A stretch of 64,000 nucleotides of DNA, from assembly GCF_900104025.1 (NCBI RefSeq), contig NZ_FNIQ01000001.1, positions 124,001 to 188,000 on the forward strand. Direction: 5' to 3'. Positions 43,303 to 53,100 of this stretch are shown here, piece by piece. A program made the position numbers and the translations under genes. The notes beneath the pieces are model-generated. The model was not told where the DNA came from, searched no databases, and saw only the letters and a list, made by a program, of their open reading frames with translations. The DNA comes from Geodermatophilus sp. DSM 45219 (GTDB taxonomy: Bacteria; Actinomycetota; Actinomycetes; Mycobacteriales; Geodermatophilaceae). How positions within the stretch are numbered: the stretch's first letter is position 1; each line of letters opens with the position of its first letter.

Positions 43303-44625
43303 CCCGGCCTCCGCTCCCCCTGGGTCCGGTCGAACGGCGCCGACGGTATCCCGCGTGTAATGCGACCTCGCGTCACACGTATTCGGGACCCGCGAGGGTC
43401 CTGATCTCCGGCGACCATTCCGGCTGCATTCCTCGAGACACGCGGAATGAGGTGCAGCGCAGTTCCCAGGAAGACCGTGGACGCAGCCCCCTGCGCCCCA
43501 CACCCACCGGATCACCCGGCTCGATCCCGGCCGGCGCGACCGCCCGCTCGGAGAGGATGCACGCCAGCCGTCACCGGTACGTCACCACCACGTCACGGCT
43601 CCCGTGTGCCGCGAGCGCGCGGGCGGTCGCCGTCCCGCTCCGAGCCACGACCACCAGAGGACGGCGACAGGGATCAGCACCGGTTGGTCCACCAGGACGG
43701 CGAGCCTCACCGCTGACGGCTGCCCTCCTCGAGGACCTGAGCGCCACGATCCCGCCGACCGCCGACGTCGTCGGCTCCCTCCGTGCAGGAGAAGACGGGG
43801 TGGGCCCGTACGGCCGACAGGTCATCCATGATCGGCGGGAACAGGGCTCGCCCGTCATCGTGGTCGTCCGCGTCAGTGGACGACCACCAGTGGTGCCGAC
43901 CGTGTCATCTGACTCCTGTGGCGACCGGACCGGCGGACACCCGGGGGTAGGACGGTTCACCGCTCTTCAGGAAGAGTGACCCGCGTTCTCGGCTTGGAAG
44001 GACGATCGACCCCCGCTCGGCGGAATGTGCTCGGCGTCGCCGGGGACGAGCTCGTCGGCGACCTGATGGATCAGATGGATGGCACCGAAGGCTTCGACGT
44101 GGAGGTCGAAGACCCGATCACGAAGGCGCCTGCCGTGCAGATACTCCCGGTGGCCACCCTCATCTGACGGGCGGTCGACGTCGGGCAGCGCGTGGAACGG
44201 CCTCAGCCGTCGACGTACAGGAGCACGTCCCCGTTCGACTCCGGATCGGCGCGATCGGTGTTCAGACGTTGAAGCGGAACGTCCCCGGCGTGATTGAGCG
44301 ATCTTGGACATGACTGGAAAGCCCGGCTGACCTGCATGTATGTGGTTGGGCGGTAGTGGTCGTCGACGGACTGAATTGACAGTCTTGTGGACTGAGTGTG
44401 GACTGACGTCCACGAGCTCGGGCGTGTCGCAGCCGACGAACTGCGCCGACGTAAAGGGCTTCATGGCTCCGGCTGAGGTGCACCGATCGCGGCTCGGCGG
44501 GGCTCCGCCCGGAGCGGCCCCAACCGCACCTCTCGGCAACCGACGCAGCCGGCACGCTGACCCGGACGGGTAGCGGTCCACCGACGCTGGACCCATCACC
44601 CGAGGTTCTCGATATCCTGCTGATC
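43303..44625. other. 1.3 kb without a convincing gene; accessory debris
   Basis: Several open frames of 60-210 codons exist, but none has normal actinobacterial third-position bias, a good ribosome site or a recognised domain. The stretch includes three 11-base-spaced GTCAC repeats (43570, 43581, 43592) and an 18-base segment at 44262-44279 that reads FRFNV-stop on the minus strand, like the end of the GTPase YchF. It marks the border between the chromosomal operon and the accessory region. Confidence 0.5.
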
Positions 44626-44886
44626 ATGAGCTCCGCCGACGGATGGGACCTGACCGTCCCGGAGGACGCAGCCGAGCTCCTCGCCGAGCTGCGCCGCCAC
44701 GGCGTGCGGCCCGGTCAGCGCCTGCACGTGGTGCAGGCTGCGGACGCCCCGACCCAGCTACCGGACAGCGCCCCTGCACCGCCGGAGCGCCGCGAGCTGG
44801 ACTTCATTAGATCGGTCCACGGCGGTCCTGACGACCTGTCCATCCGGACCGAAGAGTGCCTCCGGCGCGGCTTCGGCCGCGAGTGA
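44626..44886 (+). CDS. Antitoxin-like small protein
   Basis: 86 residues. Sequence DLTVPEDAAELLAELRRHGVRPGQRLHVV is like the AbrB/MazE-type or Phd-like antitoxins of PIN toxins in actinobacteria, though the match is loose. It is followed directly, in the same frame after its stop, by a broken PIN domain. The pair therefore looks like the remains of a VapBC-type toxin-antitoxin module. With the toxin broken, the antitoxin may be kept by chance or may still repress. Confidence 0.6.
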   Translation: MSSADGWDLTVPEDAAELLAELRRHGVRPGQRLHVVQAADAPTQLPDSAPAPPERRELDFIRSVHGGPDDLSIRTEECLRRGFGRE

Positions 44887-45189
44887 TCCTCTTCCGACAC
44901 CAACTTCCTCGTCGCTGCTGCCCGGACCGGAGACGTCGACCACCACCTCGCGGTGCAGCTGCTCAACACCATGATCGAACCGCCACCGGTCACGCCCACC
45001 GTGGTCGCCGAATGCTGCTACCTCCTCGGCGAGTGGGGTGGCCCGGACGCCGAGGTCCAGTTCCCACGGGGACTTCCGGCTCGGCCGCCTACGGTTTGAC
45101 CGAACTGACCGACACTAATGCCGTTCGTATGGCCGACCTCCCCGAGCGTTACGCCGGCCTCGGCAAGGAGCACGCCCGGCACTTCAAGC
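44887..45189 (+). pseudogene. Broken PIN-domain toxin
   Basis: Directly after the antitoxin stop the same frame reads SSSDTNFLVAAARTGDVDHHL and then VTPTVVAECCYLLGEW, the first half of a PIN ribonuclease with its first catalytic Asp. It stops at 45097-45099. A +1 frame then gives YGLTELTDTNAVRMADLPERY, the second half of the same fold. No start codon is available and at least one frameshift is present, so no active toxin can be made from this copy. Confidence 0.65.
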
Positions 45190-45362
45190 GGAAGTCGTCG
45201 AGCCGGACCTTCCGCCGCCGCAGCCTGAGCTCTCCCACTGACCAGAACACTGCCACCTCACAGAAGGGCTGGCGGCGCCAGCGTTCGCGTCCGGCCTTCA
45301 CGCACTTGCGAGTGGAGCTGCTCATCCATACGTCCTGCTGACCTGCGGGCTCTACCCGTTGG

Positions 45363-45572
45363 TCACCGGTGTCCGGCCGCTTCGGCGCGCTGGTGCTCGA
45401 TCCAGGCGTGGAGGTCCTCGCGGCGGTAGAGGACGCGGCGGCCGAGGCGGAAGCTGTGCGGGCCGGTGCCTTGGTGTCGCCAGTACCGGAGGGTGGCGAC
45501 CGGTGCGCGCAGGAGGTCGGCGGCTTCGGTGATGGTGAGCAGGTCGGGCTGGCTGCCGGTGGGCTGGGTCAT
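45363..45572 (-). CDS. Excisionase-type helix-turn-helix protein
   Basis: 69 residues. The MerR/excisionase-like winged HTH pattern is plain: LLTITEAADLLRAPVATLRYWRHQGTGP, then SFRLGRRVLYRREDLHAWIE. Such proteins are Xis or small regulators on integrative elements. It lies about 200 bases downstream of the relaxase gene on the same strand. The gap holds a purine-rich repeat region. No integrase gene is seen beside it in this window. Confidence 0.8.
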   Translation of the reverse strand: MTQPTGSQPDLLTITEAADLLRAPVATLRYWRHQGTGPHSFRLGRRVLYRREDLHAWIEHQRAEAAGHR

Positions 45573-45658
45573 GGCGGACTCCGGATCTGGTCGGCTGGTG
45601 AGGGGCCGTACGCCTGTAGAAGGCGTGGTTTTCGGCCGTTTGGTGACAGCTCACAGCC

Positions 45659-45730
45659 ATGTTTTTCAGGTTCCTTCCGTTGTCCTCCGGTACTCCTCCC
45701 GGTCCTCCGGTACTTCTCCTGTGTTCCTCC
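45659..45730 (-). repeat. Short direct repeats with Shine-Dalgarno-like units
   Basis: On the minus strand the block AGTACCGGAGGAC or a close variant is repeated and flanked by further AGGAGG-like units (CAGGAGGAACACAGGAGAA). It lies between the relaxase stop and the HTH gene start. It could be a set of iterons for the HTH protein or part of its expression signal. Confidence 0.4.
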
Positions 45731-45770
45731 TGCCGATCCTGCGGCCGCTCACCGGAGATGCTGCGCGCGG

Positions 45771-48700
45771 TCAGCACCCGAACGAGGGGCCGACCTCACG
45801 ACCGCTGGCGGGAAGGTCGTGGTGCCCTGGCCTCGGGCCGCCGATCCAGGCCGCGGCAGGCGCCGGCCGACGGGGGCTCGACCGGGACTGCCGGCGGTCG
45901 GCGGCTCGGGCGGCGCGCCAGGCGTCGCGCTCTGTGGCGAGCCGGCCGGCCGGCTGGGCGGCCAGAGCGGGTTCGGCCTGCAGTTCGGTGATGCGCGTCC
46001 GTGCGGCGGCTAGCCCGTGCTGGTCGGCGGCGATGTGGCGGCCGAGGTCGGCCAGTCTGCCCGCGGGGTCCGGGTTGCGGCCCAGGGCGCCGAACGAGCT
46101 CAGCTCGTCATCGCGCCGGCGGGCGGCGTCGGCCAGCGCGCGTCGCGCCCGCTCGTGCTCGTGGCGGGTGGCATCGGCGGCCGCGCGCAGGACCCCGTGC
46201 TCGGGGTGGGCGGCCTCGGCGGTGCGGCGGGCGGCGGCGTCGAAGGCCCGCCACAGCGCCGGCCGGTCATCGGACCGGTCGGCGTACTGGGCGAGCCGGC
46301 CGGGGTCGGCGGGTAGCTGCGGCAGGTAGGGGCGCCATCGGTCGGCCCAGTCGCCGAGCTGTCCGCTGGCGTGGGTGACGGCGGCCCGCCGCAGCCACAG
46401 CCGCCCCGGACCGTCGAGCACGGCCCGGGCCGCGGCGCGGGCTGCGTCGCGGTCGTCGTCCCAGCGGCCGAGCAGGTCTTCGCGGACCCGGTCGGTCTCC
46501 GCCGTCACCGCTCGGCCACTGACCTCGACCTGCTGGGTGGCCCGTTCAGCGATAAGGGCCGCCGTCCGGCACTGGACCTCGAGGGCTGTGATCCGGTCGG
46601 CGTGGCCGGCGGCCAGCGGGACGACCTCGGCCAGCCGGTCACGCGTTGGCTGCAGCAGGGCCAGCCGGGTCTGGCAGTCGTGCTCGGCTGTCCACGCCTG
46701 GTGCAGCTCGGTGAGGACCTGCTCGAGCGGGCGGGGTGCGGCGTAGCAGGCGACCTCGGCGGCGGCCAGTCGCGCGGCGTGCGCAGGGCCGTGGTCGGCC
46801 CGGTCGCGGCCGAAGGCGGCGATCCACTGCTGCCGCGCCTCAACGAGGTCGGCGGCGACCAGGTGAGCGGTGTTGGCGGCCCGGCCGCGGGTCATCCCGA
46901 CGTAGGCAGCGGCGGCCCCGGTGTGCTCACCGATCACGAGATGCGCCGCCTGGACGGTGTCGCCCTGCACCCCGTGCGCGGTGCTGGCGTAGGCCAGCTC
47001 CGTATGGGAGTTGACGTAGTCCGCGGGCAACACTCGCCCTCGCATGGGCGGGGTGACACCGGCCGGGGTGACGTTGGCGGCTGGGGTGACGTCCCCGGCG
47101 GTGGGGGTGACAGTGAGCCGGCCGTCGTCGTGGACGGCGGCGACGGTCCAGGTGTCACGGTTGGCCACGCCAAGGGTGCGGTCGTTGCGGCGGGTGGCGA
47201 TCCGGTCGCCGGCGCCGATCCGCTGCCCTGCCCCCGTGACCGCGACCTGGGCGTCGTCGACGCAGCCGTCGGCGACCAGCCAGTCGCGGATGGCGGCACC
47301 CGCCTCGGCGGCCTGCTCGCGGGTGTCGACCACCACCGCCACCCGCTGGCTCTCGCGGTGATGGGCGGCGGTAGCCGTGGCCAGCGCCTGCTGCAGCGCG
47401 GCGGCATCGGGATGCAGCCGGATCTGGCCGCGGGCGACCAGCGCGTCGAACACGCCGGCGGGGTCGGCACCGGAGCGCATGGCCAAGCTCAGCTCGGCGT
47501 AGGCGGCATCGGGCACCCGATGCCCGGCCTGATCGATGCGGGTGAACCGGTGCACCACGTCCAGGGTCAGGTGAGCGGCCGGGTCGACCTGCCCGGCGGC
47601 CAGGTCCAGCACGCCGCCACGGCCGACCGCGGCCAACTGGTGCCGGTCGCCGACCAGCGCCACCCGCACCGCGCACTCGTCGGCGACGGTGAGCAGCGCC
47701 CGGGCGGTGTCCTGGTCGAGCATCCCGGCCTCGTCCACCACCAGCAGGTCCTTCGGCCGCAGCCGGGCACTCTGCGCCGGGCCGACGTAGACGCCGCCGG
47801 TGAGCGGGTCGGCGTCGCCGGCGCCCAGCCGGGTCCAGGCCCCGTCGTCAGTCCACCGCCAGCCGTGCTGGTGGGCCAGCCACGCCGCCGACCCCGCGGC
47901 GGTGCCGACCTCGGCGGCGGCGACCTTGGCCGCCTTCAGCGTCGGGGTCACCACCATCAACCGGCGGTCTCGCGCCTCCAGCAGGGTGCGGGTGGCGGCC
48001 AGCAGGGTGGTCTTGCCCGCCCCAGCCGCACCCTCCACCACGACCAGCTGCGCGCCACCGGCCAGCGAGGCGGCCGCCGCCGCCTGACCGGCGTCCAGCC
48101 GCGCGAGCGCGGACAGCGGCAACTCCGGCTCGTGCCGACGATCGGCCGCAGGATGAGCGCGTCGGGCGGCGAGCCGGTCGACCAGGTCGGCCTCGACGTC
48201 GAGCACCGACTGAGAGGTCCACGCCCGGACGTGCTCAGGGACATCGGTTCCGTCGCGGTCGAGCAGTGGCACACACCGCGCCATCGCCCGCGCGGTGAGG
48301 TCCTCGGCCAGCTCCACCCGGACCGCTGCGTCGACGACGATGCCCTCGGCGGCGATCAGCTGCTCGACCTCCCCGCGGACGTCGCCCAAGTTCCACGCCG
48401 ACCGGCCGGCGGCCAGCCGGGACAACACGGTGACGACGACAGCGTCGCGGTCCAGCCCGCCGATCGAGGCTGGCGTCAGGTCGACGGGGACGTCGGGGTC
48501 GCGATAGCCCGAGGCGGTCAGCTCGCCCACCCAGCGGGCGGTGAGGTCCTCGCCCGGTTGCGGGGTGACCTTGTCCGGGCGGCCCTCCGCCCAGGCTCGC
48601 CTGTCCCAGGTCTGCCGCAGGACCGGCCCTGGTGTCTGGCCAGGGTGCGCGGCGGTCCATTCTCGTTCGTAGCGGTCCAGGTTGCGGCTGATCTGCGCCG

Positions 48701-49421
48701 CCCGGGCGCTGAAGGCACCCACGTACTCGGCCAACTCCTGTACTTCTCCGGTGCCGTCCAGGGTGTAGCCGTGCGCGGCCAGTGCAGCCCGAAACTGCGG
48801 GTTGGTGACCACCGCGGCGTGCCCGATCCCGTTGATCGCCCCCAGCGAGTCCCGCACGCCCACGGTGTGCAGCCCCCGCCACCTCCCGGCGGCGAACACT
48901 CGGGCGTTGACCTGCAGGTGCAGGTGCCGGTGCGGATCCCCAGCGCGGGAGGTGTAGTGCCGCACCGTCACGGCCTCCAGCACCTCGACGGGCACCTGCA
49001 GCTGCCCACCGCGGGGCCCAACGCGGGTGGTGGCGTGCTCCGCCAGCCAGCCGACGATCTGGGTGGCGGCCCGGTCCTGCGCGGCGTCGTAGGCCGCGGC
49101 GACGTCGGGGTGCAGCGCGGCGGCCAGCGACCAGGACTTGGGCCCATTGACCACCACCTCGACGAACCGCACGGCGCGGTCATCGGTGCGCAGCCACCCG
49201 CGGGCTGTTTCGGTGTCGGGGTCCACGCCGGCCACCCACGCCTCATAGGCGTCGCCGGCCAACGCGGCGAGCTCAGCCACCCTCCCGCCGGAGGCGGTGT
49301 AACGCCGCGCGATACCGGTGCCCTCGGCGAGGTAGTAGTCATCGGCTCGACCCCGGCCGGCCTCCACGTAGTGGCGGGCCGCCGAAGCAGCCCCGGCGTA
49401 GATCTTCATTCCGCCATGCAT
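45771..49421 (-). CDS. MobF-family conjugative relaxase/helicase (TrwC/TraA-like)
   Basis: 1216 residues from the ATG at 49421 (alternatives GTG 49433, ATG 49409). The relaxase domain has tandem Tyr (DDYYL) as nucleophile and the three-His metal site DPHRHLHLQVN. A superfamily 1 (RecD-like) helicase follows, with Walker A GAAGAGKTT near residues 464-472, the VVDEAGML box, and a late STAHGVQGDTVQAAHLVIGE motif. MobF proteins nick at oriT and unwind the transferred strand. The ~350-residue C terminus is Ala/Arg-rich and coiled. The gene points away from the likely oriT at 49450-49590. Confidence 0.92.
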   Translation of the reverse strand: MHGGMKIYAGAASAARHYVEAGRGRADDYYLAEGTGIARRYTASGGRVAELAALAGDAYEAWVAGVDPDTETARGWLRTDDRAVRFVEVVVNGPKSWSLAAALHPDVAAAYDAAQDRAATQIVGWLAEHATTRVGPRGGQLQVPVEVLEAVTVRHYTSRAGDPHRHLHLQVNARVFAAGRWRGLHTVGVRDSLGAINGIGHAAVVTNPQFRAALAAHGYTLDGTGEVQELAEYVGAFSARAAQISRNLDRYEREWTAAHPGQTPGPVLRQTWDRRAWAEGRPDKVTPQPGEDLTARWVGELTASGYRDPDVPVDLTPASIGGLDRDAVVVTVLSRLAAGRSAWNLGDVRGEVEQLIAAEGIVVDAAVRVELAEDLTARAMARCVPLLDRDGTDVPEHVRAWTSQSVLDVEADLVDRLAARRAHPAADRRHEPELPLSALARLDAGQAAAAASLAGGAQLVVVEGAAGAGKTTLLAATRTLLEARDRRLMVVTPTLKAAKVAAAEVGTAAGSAAWLAHQHGWRWTDDGAWTRLGAGDADPLTGGVYVGPAQSARLRPKDLLVVDEAGMLDQDTARALLTVADECAVRVALVGDRHQLAAVGRGGVLDLAAGQVDPAAHLTLDVVHRFTRIDQAGHRVPDAAYAELSLAMRSGADPAGVFDALVARGQIRLHPDAAALQQALATATAAHHRESQRVAVVVDTREQAAEAGAAIRDWLVADGCVDDAQVAVTGAGQRIGAGDRIATRRNDRTLGVANRDTWTVAAVHDDGRLTVTPTAGDVTPAANVTPAGVTPPMRGRVLPADYVNSHTELAYASTAHGVQGDTVQAAHLVIGEHTGAAAAYVGMTRGRAANTAHLVAADLVEARQQWIAAFGRDRADHGPAHAARLAAAEVACYAAPRPLEQVLTELHQAWTAEHDCQTRLALLQPTRDRLAEVVPLAAGHADRITALEVQCRTAALIAERATQQVEVSGRAVTAETDRVREDLLGRWDDDRDAARAAARAVLDGPGRLWLRRAAVTHASGQLGDWADRWRPYLPQLPADPGRLAQYADRSDDRPALWRAFDAAARRTAEAAHPEHGVLRAAADATRHEHERARRALADAARRRDDELSSFGALGRNPDPAGRLADLGRHIAADQHGLAAARTRITELQAEPALAAQPAGRLATERDAWRAARAADRRQSRSSPRRPAPAAAWIGGPRPGHHDLPASGREVGPSFGC

Positions 49422-49433
49422 TCTCAACGCCAC

Positions 49434-50129
49434 CCAACAATGACCAACACGCCACCCCCAGAAACGGCAGTGGGCCCCGCGAAGCGGGCCCGGACTACCC
49501 CTATGGGTAGCATGCGTACCGTTCTCTAGTAAATGAGTGAGTGTCGATTGTCGACGTCGACAGGTGCGAGTTGTCGACTAGAGCGATTGTGAAATTGGAT
49601 GAGCGATGGCTATTGGTGGCTCCGAAAGAGCTTGACGGGCATCAGCACAAGGATGGCGCCTCGAAGGTCCACGGAAGCAGGAGCACACGAGGGCTCAAGC
49701 TTCGGACCAGGCCCCCGCCGGGCATGACCGCAGCCGCGCACTCCCCGGCTCAGAAGCTTCGGCCCACGGGTCGACGTACCGCGCTCAACGGAACCGAGCC
49801 AGCCGCAGAGGGGGTCTTGCTCTGTAGAGCACGGTCTCCCAGAAGGCGGCTTAAGCCCTCGGTCGGCGGGCTACGAGCAGCGCATCGTCTTGTCCGAGGT
49901 GGCACCAGTGGAGCAGGACCTCCACGTCGAAACCATGCTGCCGGAGGTCGCCGAAGACCTGCTGGCCTTCACCCGTGGTAGCGCAACGTCAGCCGATGAG
50001 CACTTAGAGCTGTAACGATCTTATAACGCGGCGTAGTCACCAGCTGTGTGGCCTAGCTAACAAGCCAGGCTGCTTCCGGTCCCCATCGGGTGTCAGTACA
50101 GCCGGCCGTTGCCTTGCGAGGTCTTGCAC
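49434..50129. other. Gap with oriT-like structure and a possible gene fragment
   Basis: This 0.7 kb between the divergent relaxase and large secreted protein genes has lower GC than its surroundings. A hairpin TACCC-CTAT-GGGTA lies at 49496-49509 next to a GC hairpin near 49472-49490. Repeated GTCGAC units occur at 49545-49580. These are features of transfer origins. Around 49866-50015 a frame reads GYEQRIVLSEVAPVEQ and ends at TAA, which looks like the end of a lost gene. Confidence 0.45.
49472..49590. other. Candidate origin of transfer (oriT)
   Basis: Located 50-170 bases upstream of the relaxase start, the usual place. Contains an imperfect GC hairpin, the perfect 5-base-arm hairpin 49496-49509, and direct repeats of TTGTCGAC at about 49548 and 49573. 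No nick site can be assigned from sequence alone. Confidence 0.4.
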
Positions 50130-53100
50130 ATGCGCGCTCAGCACCCCGTTCGTCGCCGTGAGGTTCGACCTGTGCGTTCCCGGCGCAGCCTGGTCCTAGC
50201 GGCCGCTGTAGTGGCCGGTCTGACGTCCGCCCCGGTGCCGGCGGTTGCCGCTCCGTCCGAGACTCCTGCGACGGAGCAGGAGGCGCGCGAAGCTGCACAC
50301 GAACAGGCGCCACGGCTCGGCGACCTCGGTGACGACTCCCGTCCGCCGGAGGTCGGGACCCTGGCGGACCTGTCGGACCCGCTGCCCGACGATGAGCTTG
50401 GCGCGGCGCTGACCGAGGCGGGTGCCACCGGTGAGCGGGTCGAAATCGCCTCGCAGACGACCGAGACCTCCATCAGCTACGCCCAGCCAGACGGCACGGT
50501 GCAGATCGAGAGCGCAGCTGGCCCGGTGCGTACCCAGGTCGGTGGCGAGTGGGTGGAGGTGGACACCACGCTCCAGCTGACCGAGGCGGGGGTGCAGCCG
50601 CTGGCGGTCACCGGGGACATCACCTTCTCCGCCGGCGGCGCGCAGCCGATGGCCGTCCTCGGCGACGGCGAGGGCACCTCGATCAGCCTGCGGTGGCCCG
50701 GCGAGCTGCCCGAGCCCGAGCTGTCCGGCGACACCGCCACCTACCCCGACGTGCTGCCCGGCGTGGACCTGGTACTGACTGCCACCCGGCAGGGCTTCAC
50801 CCAGCACCTGGTCGTCAACGAGCGGCCCACCGACCCGGCGGTGATCGAAGCGCTGAGCGCGTTGGAGTTCGACCTGTCTACCGAAGGCGCCACCGTCGCC
50901 GAGGGCGCCGGCGGGCAGCTGCAGGTGCTCGACGGGGCCGGCGCGGTGGTCGGCACCGCCGCCGCGCCGCTGATGTGGGACGCGCGCAACGACGCGCGCA
51001 GCGGCGAGCCGGCCGCCCTCGAACCGATCGAGCTGGACCTGGCCGCGCCCAGTGACCCGGCCGACGACGCGACACTGGTGCTCAGCCCGCCGGCCGAGTT
51101 CCTCACCGACCCGGCCACCGTCTACCCGGTCGTCATCGACCCCACCCAGGCCCTCGGCGCGCTCGGGGACACCTTCGTGCAGAGCAACATCGCCACCACC
51201 CCCCAGGGCGGATCCACCGAGCTGCGCAGCGGCACCTACGACGGCGGGGCGACCCGGGCCCGCGGACTGCTGCGGTTCGACGTCGGCGGGGTGAAGAACA
51301 GGGTGGTGCAATCGGCCAACCTGGCGCTATTCGAGACCTACTCCGGCTCCTGCAGCCCCCGCTGGGTCGACATCCGCAAGGCCGGCGACTTCGACCCCAA
51401 CACCGTCACCTGGAACAACCAGCCCTGGATCGGCTGGGCCGTGGCCGACCTCGTCGGCAACGCCAATGCCGCCTTCGGTTACAGCTCGGCCTGCCCGGCC
51501 CGCTGGGTCGACTTCAACCTCACCGGCTGGACCGCCCACTTCGCCGACACCCGCACCAACGCCGGCAACGTCATGGCCCTGGCCGTCACCGCCAGCAGCG
51601 AGACCGACACCCCCTCGTGGAAGAAGTTCGCCTCCGGCAACGCCGGCAGCAACGTGCCGCTGCTGACCGTCACCTACGACGGCAGCTGCGATCAGTACAA
51701 CGGCAACACCGTCTGCGGCGCCGTCCGCGACAAGTACTACGCCCTCGGCGGCCCCGGCGGCACCCTCGGCCTGCCCACCAACAGCACGGCCCCGCTGCGG
51801 GACAGCGGCAGCTTTAACCACTTCCAGCACGGATCGATCTACTTCTCCCCGGCCACCGGAGCCCACCTGATCAAGGGCGGCACCCGGGACAAGTGGGCGT
51901 CGCTCGGCTGGGAGAACTCCTACCTCGGCTTCCCCACCACCGACGAAATCTGCGGACTGCGGAACAACGGCTGCTTCAACCACTTCCAGGGCGGCTCCAT
52001 CTACGGCTCCCCGGCCTCCGGCGTGCACACCATCCGCGGCGCCATCCGCGACAAGTGGGCCTCCCTCGGCTGGGAGAACTCCACCCTGGGCTACCCCACC
52101 ACCGACCACACGGCCCTCACCGGCGGAGCGTTCAACCACTTCCAGAGCGGCTCCATCTACTGGTCGGCGTCGAGTGGGGCCCACACCGTCGCTGGCGCGA
52201 TCCGGGACAAGTGGGCCTCCCTCGGCTGGGAGAACTCCACCCTGGGCTACCCCACTACCGACGACACGGCCCTCACCGGCGGGGCGTTCAACCACTTCCA
52301 GGGCGGCTCCATCTACTGGTCCGATCCCACTGGAGCTCACACCATTCGAGGGTGGATCCGTGATAAGTGGGCGCAGCTAGGTTGGGAGCGCTCCTACCTC
52401 GGCTATCCCATCATCGACGAAACCGCTGTGTCCGGCGGTGCCTACAACGACTTCAGCGGTGGTTCCATATACTCGTCCGTTGATAGCGGCGCGCATGCGC
52501 TCCACGGTCAATTCCGAGATTACTGGAACGCGTTGGGTGCCACCGCCAGCACGCTCGGGTTTCCCGCAAGTGACCAGTATGCCACTGACTACGGGTCCCG
52601 CCAAGATTTTCCGGGCGGTCAGATCATCTTGACTGCCGACAGTGGCGGGCCGCGTGATTGCACCATCACCGGCTCCTCAAACGCAGATCAACTTATTGGC
52701 ACTGCTGATGACGACATCATCTGTGCGCTTGATGGCGATGACATTGTTGATGGCCTGGAAGGTGCAGACGTCATCCTTGGAGAGGCCGGCAACGACACTT
52801 TGGCTGGAGGTCTCGGCGCCGACAGCCTTCGGGGTGGTTCAGGGCATGACTTTCTGCTGGGCGATGCCGATTCCGACGTCTTGGAGGGCGAAGGTGGCGA
52901 TGACCGACTGACTGGCGGACTTGCCGATGACCAACTGAGGGGTGGAGCTGGCGCTGACGAACTCACGGGCGGTGACGGCGCCGACACACTTCTCGGCGAG
53001 GCGGAAGCTGACACTGTCTCGGCCGGTGACGGAGACGACTCCGCCGACGGCGGTGACGGCGCCGACATTCTTGCAGGCGGTGCCGGCGCGGACACCATTC

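Noticed and set aside
43967-44599. 210-codon minus-strand frame in the debris region
   Set aside because: No domain, poor codon bias and several unlike segments; read as chance open frame.
46371-49529. 1052-codon plus-strand frame over the relaxase
   Set aside because: It is a shadow of the MobF gene; the product is Gly/Val/Gln-rich with no motif.
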